NCBI RefSeq assembly: GCF_002209555.1
Contig: NZ_NJIF01000003.1
Location: forward strand, 372,001 to 436,000
Source of the DNA: Achromobacter insolitus
GTDB taxonomy: Bacteria > Pseudomonadota > Gammaproteobacteria > Burkholderiales > Burkholderiaceae_B
Reading direction: 5' to 3'
Length of the DNA: 64,000 nt
The notes below the pieces were generated by a model. That model was not told the DNA's origin. It worked only from the letters and a program-made list of their open reading frames with translations, and ran no database searches. A program made the position numbers and the translations under genes. This document shows positions 59,355-64,000 of the stretch, piece by piece; position 1 is the stretch's first letter; every line of letters begins with the position of its first letter.

Positions 59355-60113
59355 CTAAATGGACGCCTGCTTCATGCGGCGGGACAACGCCGCCGCGCTT
59401 TCCTTGCGTTCGCTGTAGCGGTCCACGAGATACGGCGCCGCATCCCGCGTCAGCAGCGTGAACTTCATCAATTCCTCGACGACGTCAACGACCCGATCAT
59501 AGTAAGGGGAAGGCTTCATGCGCCCCGCATCGTCGAATTCCTGATAAGCCTTGGCCACCGACGACTGATTCGGGATCGTCAGCATGCGCATCCAGCGTCC
59601 CAGTACCCGCATCTGGTTCACGGCGTTAAAGGACTGCGATCCGCCTGAAACCTGCATGATCGCAAGCGTCTTGCCCTGGGTTGGGCGCACCGCTCCCACC
59701 GACAGCGGGATCCAGTCGATCTGCGTCTTCATCAACCCCGTCATCGCGCCGTGGCGTTCCGGCGAGCTCCAGACCATGCCTTCCGCCCATTGGACGAGCT
59801 CGTGCAATTCGCGGACTTTCGGGTGATCGTCGCCCGCGTCATCGACCAGCGGCAACCCGGAAGGATTGAAGATCCGGGTTTCACCGCCCAGGGCCTGCAG
59901 CAGGCGCGCAGCTTCTTCAGCGACCAGGCGGCTGTATGACCGTTCGCGCAGCGATCCGTAAAGCAGAAGAAAGCGCGGCGCATGCGTGGCCCTGGGCGGA
60001 GAGAACAGCTCGGCTATGTTCGGTGGGGCAAACAATAATGGATCGATGTTGGGCAAATCGTCGAACCGGGAGCCTGGCGCCTGGGCCCCAGGCGAACTGG
60101 TGATGGAACTCAT
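59355..60113 (-). CDS. arsH: ArsH family NADPH-dependent FMN reductase
   Basis: A 252-residue flavodoxin-like protein. [23 protein letters not shown] is the ArsH FMN-binding loop. [25 protein letters not shown] and [23 protein letters not shown] are family signatures. ArsH enzymes oxidise trivalent methyl- and aryl-arsenicals to less toxic pentavalent forms. It is the distal gene of arsR-MFS-arsH, 29 bases after the MFS gene. Confidence 0.88.
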   Translation of the reverse strand: MSSITSSPGAQAPGSRFDDLPNIDPLLFAPPNIAELFSPPRATHAPRFLLLYGSLRERSYSRLVAEEAARLLQALGGETRIFNPSGLPLVDDAGDDHPKVRELHELVQWAEGMVWSSPERHGAMTGLMKTQIDWIPLSVGAVRPTQGKTLAIMQVSGGSQSFNAVNQMRVLGRWMRMLTIPNQSSVAKAYQEFDDAGRMKPSPYYDRVVDVVEELMKFTLLTRDAAPYLVDRYSERKESAAALSRRMKQASI

Positions 60114-60142
60114 GCAATACCTCTATTGAAACGACTACAACT

Positions 60143-61330
60143 TCAATCGGCCGCAGGCCGCGCGCGCAACAGGAGCAGCGCGGCACAGGCTGCCAAACCT
60201 ATTCCCCCGGACAGCCACAGCGCCTTGCTGCCCCAGGCGTCCAGCGCCAGCCCGAAGAGCAGCGGGGCCAGCGCTTGCGCGACCCGCGCGGGCATCATTA
60301 GCCATCCCTGGCGCGCGCCATAGCCCCGAGGGCCGAACAGCGCCAACGGCAAGGTGCCTTTTGCGATGGTCAGGATGCCGTTGCCCGCTCCATGCAAAAT
60401 GGCGAAGACCGCCGCCATGGCTGGGCCGGCGGTCAACAACACAACAACGCCAGCCGGGTGCGCCAGCGCGGCCAGGCGGGCTGACAGCAAGGGGTGGACT
60501 TGCCGCAGGAAACCGAATTCGAGCAGGCGGCCGGCGACCTGCGCCGGACCGATGAGCGCGCCCACGGCCACGGCTGCCGCAAGCGTGGAACCCGCAGACT
60601 CCAGCATTCGCGGCAGATGGGTGGCCATCGCCGTACTGATGAACCACGTTGCCGCGAACACGAAGGCAAGAAGGGCGGTGGCGCCCTTCTGCTGTTTCGG
60701 TTCAGGGGCAGGGGAGTGTTCAGGCCCTTGCGCCTCGGCGGCCTCGGGGCGTGCCACTGTCGTTACCGCTGGCGCTCCAGGCAGCCAGGCATTCAGCGGC
60801 AGGCCGATAGCAAGATGCATGAGCGCCCAACCGAAGCATGCGCCGCGCCACCCGAATTGGGTTTCCATCCAGGCGGATAGCGGCCACCCAACGGTGCTAG
60901 CGAATCCGGCAATCAGCGTAATGCCGGTAATGGCGCCACGGGCCCGATGGCCGTAGAGCCGCACCAGGCAGGAGAAAGCGGCCTCGTAGAGTCCCGAACC
61001 CATTGCCACGCCAATGACGAGCCAGGCGGCAAACATCATCCACGGCCCCTGAGCGACGCCCAGCATGCCCAGCCCCAGTGCGAACAACAGGCTTGTACCG
61101 GCCAGGACGGCACGGCCGCCACGGCGATCGATCGCTTGCCCCGCCCAAGGGCCGACCAACGCCGAGGCCACCATGGCGACGGAGAAAGCCGCATAGACGG
61201 TGGGCGCGGACACGCCCAAGTCGCGCGCCATCGGGTCCGCCAGCATCGCAGGCAGATAATAGGAGGACGCCCAGGCCAGCGTTTGGGCGGTGCCGAGAAC
61301 GCCGACGACTCGTAGAGAGGCGTTTTGCAC
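60143..61330 (-). CDS. MFS transporter in arsenic-resistance cluster
   Basis: A 395-residue MFS protein (first helix LGTAQTLAWASSYYLPAML, motif A-like GPWAGQAIDRRGGRAVLAG, 12 segments, a charged Pro-rich central loop rich in Glu and Gln). Its position between arsR and arsH suggests export of arsenicals, as for some arsenic-linked MFS pumps such as ArsK. Neither arsenite permease (ArsB, Acr3) nor arsenate reductase is in the cluster. The start is a GTG at 61330. Substrate specificity is inference from context. Confidence 0.75.
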   Translation of the reverse strand: MQNASLRVVGVLGTAQTLAWASSYYLPAMLADPMARDLGVSAPTVYAAFSVAMVASALVGPWAGQAIDRRGGRAVLAGTSLLFALGLGMLGVAQGPWMMFAAWLVIGVAMGSGLYEAAFSCLVRLYGHRARGAITGITLIAGFASTVGWPLSAWMETQFGWRGACFGWALMHLAIGLPLNAWLPGAPAVTTVARPEAAEAQGPEHSPAPEPKQQKGATALLAFVFAATWFISTAMATHLPRMLESAGSTLAAAVAVGALIGPAQVAGRLLEFGFLRQVHPLLSARLAALAHPAGVVVLLTAGPAMAAVFAILHGAGNGILTIAKGTLPLALFGPRGYGARQGWLMMPARVAQALAPLLFGLALDAWGSKALWLSGGIGLAACAALLLLRARPAAD

Positions 61331-61445
61331 GAATCAGCTCGGCATGGCGCCGGCGTTGTCATTGAAAGGGGAGTGCAACATCCGAGTTCCTGTTAACCGA
61401 GAGTGAAAGTTGGCATTCGAAGCGCAGCAATTGGCCGGCTCCTGG

Positions 61446-61772
61446 TCAGCGCTTGGCGCAGGCGCCAGGATCGGAAACCTCGCAGGGAGTGCCTTGGCAG
61501 CAATGTTTGGTGAGATAGCCAAGCAACCCATTCATCCGTGAAAAATCGGCGCGGTATATCAGATTGCGCCCCTGTTGCTCGACACTGACCAGGCCGGCGC
61601 GCGCCAGTTCTTTCAGATGGAAGGACAACGCGTTGCGAGCAATGCCAAGCTGGTCGGCCACGACGCTAGGCGTAAGACCGCCCAGGCCGGCGACAACCAG
61701 GGCGCGAAATACCCGCAGACGTTGGGCGTGGGCCAGAGCACTGAGAGCGGAGACGGCTTGATCTTCATGCAT
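61446..61772 (-). CDS. arsR: ArsR-family metalloregulator
   Basis: A 108-residue ArsR/SmtB repressor. The winged helix at residues 10-75 includes the recognition helix NALSFHLKELARAGLVS. The C-terminus carries Cys91, Cys92, Cys97 and Cys105 (HCCQGTPCEVSDPGAC), an arrangement like the C-terminal As(III)-binding sites of the AfArsR type rather than the CxC in the DNA-binding helix. The start ATG has no ribosome site and is 3 bases from the operator palindrome, so the mRNA may be nearly leaderless. It leads the MFS-arsH genes, with a 115-bp gap after it. Confidence 0.85.
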   Translation of the reverse strand: MHEDQAVSALSALAHAQRLRVFRALVVAGLGGLTPSVVADQLGIARNALSFHLKELARAGLVSVEQQGRNLIYRADFSRMNGLLGYLTKHCCQGTPCEVSDPGACAKR

Positions 61773-61774
61773 GG

Positions 61775-61798
61775 TTCAATCGTACAACGACTATTGAA
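61775..61798. promoter_or_regulatory. ArsR operator candidate
   Basis: TTCAAT (61775-61780) and ATTGAA (61793-61798) are perfect 6-bp inverted repeats separated by 12 bp, 3 bp before the arsR start. This matches the type of 6-n-6 palindrome bound by ArsR-family dimers. Confidence 0.6.
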
Positions 61799-62046
61799 TC
61801 ATTGAGCAAAAAGCCTGGACTCAACGCTCCATGGCAAGACTCCCGCAACTGAAGCATTCCGATTGGCAGATGCAGAGGGGCAAGGCCATCGGCTTCCTCT
61901 ATTTATCACTTTACATAATACACATTATGCGCATTAAGCCTATGGCAGCGCAGGCCTTGCCGAGCCCCCGTGCTCGTCCCTGGCTCCATCCGCTTTCAGG
62001 ATCGGCGCTGCATCCGGATTTCGACGCTGCGCCGATCTTTTTGCCA
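61799..62046. other. intergenic region between Bug receptor and arsR
   Basis: No gene is supported in these bases. CATAAT (61914-61919) and ATTATG (61924-61929) form an inverted repeat with an ACAC spacer. GATCGGCGC (62000-62008) pairs perfectly with GCGCCGATC (62029-62037), followed on the plus strand by TTTTT. That hairpin sits just past the Bug receptor stop and may end its transcript, although its T-tract is on the opposite strand. Confidence 0.4.
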
Positions 62047-63009
62047 TTATTCGATCTCGATTCCCGCTTGCTCGATCAGCGCGGTCCATTGCTTGGTGTC
62101 CCGCTGCACGATCTCGGTCAATCTCTCGGGCGAACTGGAAACGAACTCCACGCCCTGGGATTCGAACTTCTGGTTCAGCTCGGGATTTTTCAGCGTATCG
62201 ATCACGGCCTGGTTCAGCTTGGCCAGAACGTCGGGCGGCGTGCCCGCCTTCGCGAACAAGCCATACCAGGTTGTGTACGACACTCCCGGCAACGTCTGCG
62301 ATACCAGCGGAAGCTTGGCCGTATCGGCGCCCTTGCTCGGCGCGCTCATGGCCAGCGCCTTGACCGACCCCTTGTCGATCATGGGCTTGAGCGACGGCAT
62401 GCTGCTGAACAGCGCCTGTACCTGCCCGGACGCCAGGTCCGTCAGTACCTGGGACGTCCCCCGGTACGGCACGTGCACGACATCGACCTGAGCCTTGCTT
62501 TTGAAGAGTTCCATGCCCAGATGTGCCACGCCGCCTACGCCGGCCGAGCCGAAATTGACCTTGCCGGGATGGGTCCGGGCGTAATCCACGAGCCCTTGGA
62601 CCGAATCCACCGGCAATTTGGCGTTGACCACCAAGACATGCGGACTCTCGGTCAGCAGGCTGATGGGCGCCAGCAGCTCCAGCACATTTTTGCCCTGCAT
62701 GGCCTTGGACGGCACGGTCATGTTGCCCGATGCCGGCATCAGCAGCGTGTAGCCGTCCGCTTCAGCGCCCAATACCTGATTCAGGGCCGGCACGCCATGG
62801 CCGCCGCCGGCGTTCACCACCACCACCGGCTGACCCAGTTTGTCGCCGAACAATTTGGCGAATTCACGCCCGACCATATCCGCGGGGCCGCCGGCCGCGA
62901 ACGGCACGACCATGCGGATGGGCCGCTCCGGGTACTCGGCGAGCGCCTGGGACATGGGCGCAAGACCCGCGACAAGGGCGATTGCGCCCAGGGTTTGCTT
63001 CAGCAACAT
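62047..63009 (-). CDS. Bug family tripartite tricarboxylate receptor
   Basis: A 320-residue periplasmic receptor with signal peptide (LGAIALVAGLAPMSQALA) and family motifs YPERPIRMVVPFAAGGPADMVGREFA, VVVVNAGGGHGVPALNQ, ADGYTLLMPASG, NFGSAGVGGVAHLGMELF and VPYRGTSQVLTDLASGQVQ. It binds a carboxylate for a TctAB-type permease encoded elsewhere. The start has AGGAGG upstream. It lies 53 bases after the RraA-like aldolase gene, in a likely three-gene operon with the PIG-L-like gene, so its ligand may be an aromatic acid or oxalocitramalate-type acid. Confidence 0.88.
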   Translation of the reverse strand: MLLKQTLGAIALVAGLAPMSQALAEYPERPIRMVVPFAAGGPADMVGREFAKLFGDKLGQPVVVVNAGGGHGVPALNQVLGAEADGYTLLMPASGNMTVPSKAMQGKNVLELLAPISLLTESPHVLVVNAKLPVDSVQGLVDYARTHPGKVNFGSAGVGGVAHLGMELFKSKAQVDVVHVPYRGTSQVLTDLASGQVQALFSSMPSLKPMIDKGSVKALAMSAPSKGADTAKLPLVSQTLPGVSYTTWYGLFAKAGTPPDVLAKLNQAVIDTLKNPELNQKFESQGVEFVSSSPERLTEIVQRDTKQWTALIEQAGIEIE

Positions 63010-63062
63010 TGTCTTCCTCCTGTAGTACGTAATGCTGGATTCTTCTTCTGGACAGCGAAGCG

Positions 63063-63692
63063 CTAGCGCGCGGGCCCGATGTCCAGCGTGGCGCGGGCCA
63101 ACGCGTCATCGAGCCAGGCAGGCCTGAGTTCGCCTCGCGCAATGGCAGCCATGCGAAGCGCTTCGGCTTTGCCCTTGGCCAACGCGGCGGCAATCAATCC
63201 ATCGCTCTCGGCAGGGCCAAACACCACCAGGCCGTCGTCGTCCCCCAGGATCCAATCGCCCGGATTGACGGTGACACCACCGCACTGGATCGAACGGCCG
63301 ACGCTGCCGCCGCCTGCCTTGTGCGGACCCGCAGGCGAAAGCGCCGCGGCGAACACCGGCAAGGCGCCCTCGCGCAGCTCGGCGGCATCGCGCATGGCGC
63401 CATCGACCACGACCCCGGCAATACCGGCGGCCGCGGCCTGCGCGCACATGATTCCGCCCATCACGGCACGATCCGCGTAGCCCTGGGCGTCCACCACAAG
63501 CACCTCGCTTGGCTGCGCCATCGCCAGCGCGGCATGGATCGCCAGGTTGTCGCCTGCCGGCACGGACACCGTCAGCGCCCGCCCTCGCAACAACCACCCT
63601 GCCCTTAACGGCTTGACGGCCGCGCGCATCACGCGGGCGCCCACATCGGCCAACAAGGTGCTGCAAAGCCCTTCGGTAAACACATCGGACAT
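63063..63692 (-). CDS. RraA family protein, probable HMG/CHA aldolase
   Basis: A 209-residue RraA-like protein. The family core is seen as VLVVDAQGYADRAVMGGIMCAQAAAAGIAGVVVDGAMRDAAEL, where GG then 20 residues then Arg-Asp is the metal/substrate motif. GDWILGDDDGLVVFG is the other typical strand. Enzymes of this group cleave 4-hydroxy-4-methyl-2-oxoglutarate or 4-carboxy-4-hydroxy-2-oxoadipate to pyruvate and a second keto acid, the last step of gallate and protocatechuate 4,5-cleavage. The ATG at 63692 is used. The TGA of the upstream PIG-L-like gene lies 5 bases before it. Confidence 0.82.
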   Translation of the reverse strand: MSDVFTEGLCSTLLADVGARVMRAAVKPLRAGWLLRGRALTVSVPAGDNLAIHAALAMAQPSEVLVVDAQGYADRAVMGGIMCAQAAAAGIAGVVVDGAMRDAAELREGALPVFAAALSPAGPHKAGGGSVGRSIQCGGVTVNPGDWILGDDDGLVVFGPAESDGLIAAALAKGKAEALRMAAIARGELRPAWLDDALARATLDIGPAR

Positions 63693-63697
63693 GACAC

Positions 63698-64000
63698 TCA
63701 CTCCATCAGGGCCGAAACGACGGCCGGGAAAATACTTTGGAAGGCCTCGCCATACCGCGTGCCGGCCGTCTTGCCTCGCCGGCCCGCCTGGGCGCCGCGT
63801 TGCAGCGCCACACGCTCGTAATAGGCCCAGAGGTTGCGCTGGGTCGGCATGGCCTGCATGGCGGCCCACTTGCGGTCCCAGACCTCGGTAATGTCGAGCA
63901 GCAAATTGGGCTTGAAGCCGCAAAGCTCGGTCTGGTGCGGCTCAAAGCACAGCACCTGGGGCGGCACCACGAAGTCGCCGCCATGCCCTGGCGCCATGGC
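63698..64000 (-). CDS. PIG-L/GalB-like protein, C-terminal part (5' end outside window)
   Basis: The frame is open to the window edge, giving about 101 residues. The segment VLCFEPHQTELCGFKPNLLLDITEVWDRK, then NLWAYYERVALQRGAQAGRR and YGEAFQSIFP, resembles the C-terminus of PIG-L family hydrolases, especially the GalB-type 4-oxalomesaconate hydratases. GalB acts just before the CHA aldolase step, which matches the RraA-like gene downstream. The catalytic N-terminal half is outside the window. Confidence 0.72.
   Translation of the reverse strand, partial: AMAPGHGGDFVVPPQVLCFEPHQTELCGFKPNLLLDITEVWDRKWAAMQAMPTQRNLWAYYERVALQRGAQAGRRGKTAGTRYGEAFQSIFPAVVSALME

Noticed and set aside
61831-63066. 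411-codon plus-strand frame over the Bug receptor gene
   Set aside because: Antisense to a receptor with complete family motifs; the product is His/Gln/Arg-rich and featureless.

Overview
The window is about 64 kb of GC-rich DNA with short intergenic gaps. It suggests a beta-proteobacterium of the Alcaligenaceae, Bordetella or Achromobacter type. The signs are two Bug-family periplasmic receptors, a TctBA permease, MmgE/PrpD proteins, CaiB/BaiF and acyl-CoA genes, a PdxR/MocR regulator, a YdiK-type permease and a large glycine-rich autotransporter. This is inference from gene content; no rRNA or tRNA is present to confirm it. No CRISPR array, insertion sequence or prophage was seen.

Layout. 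1-3.1 kb: end of an arylsulfatase gene, then a fused MFS/spermidine-synthase-like membrane protein. 3.1-15.0 kb: mostly single genes: a small secreted Cys-rich protein, a GNAT/FMN-azoreductase pair divergent from a MocR regulator, an AhpD-like protein, an RstB-like sensor kinase with no adjacent response regulator, a chromate transporter, an enoyl-CoA hydratase, a Bcr/CflA-type efflux pump, a SelW-like protein, TctA and TctB, and a GFA-family protein. 15.2-19.7 kb: small uncertain genes, a dCache-GGEEF diguanylate cyclase, a tyrosine recombinase divergent from a KfrA-like coiled-coil DNA-binding protein, and a tiny lipoprotein. 20-23.2 kb: YdiK permease, a pseudouridine-synthase homologue lacking the usual catalytic Asp, and a Tat-type LD-carboxypeptidase lipoprotein. 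23.2-25.9 kb: hipBA with four operator-like repeats, followed by an overlapping LysR gene.

25.9-37.5 kb is a catabolic locus. One arm is a seven-gene minus-strand run: HIBADH-like dehydrogenase, Bug receptor, aldehyde dehydrogenase, LivJ-like receptor, metallo-beta-lactamase-fold hydrolase, SCP2-like protein and alpha/beta hydrolase. The divergent plus-strand arm is MmgE/PrpD, NDP-forming acyl-CoA synthetase and acyl-CoA dehydrogenase. Together they could take up an ester, lactone or hydroxy acid and oxidise it through CoA thioesters. 37.5-41.8 kb holds an exported-looking SAM methyltransferase, an APC permease, a DUF6152/membrane protein pair and a GST.

41.9-50 kb is a second catabolic locus. 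It has an AtzG-like small subunit, an AtzE-like amidase, a CoA transferase, an enoyl-CoA hydratase, a PuuE-like deacetylase and MmgE/PrpD, divergent from a GntR/FCD regulator and an MFS importer. A 14-bp AT-rich site is identical at both promoters. 50-58.6 kb is a surface block: an Omp85-type barrel, a 96-residue protein and a 2243-residue autotransporter whose passenger repeats an AQSIGGGGG motif. 58.6-61.8 kb: an orphan phosphopantetheinyl transferase and an arsR-MFS-arsH arsenic cluster. 62-64 kb: Bug receptor, RraA-like aldolase and a PIG-L/GalB-like protein that runs off the window, suggesting gallate or protocatechuate meta-cleavage.

The best candidates for undescribed systems are the two catabolic loci. 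Next are the integrase/KfrA pair, the autotransporter block and the secreted methyltransferase-like protein.
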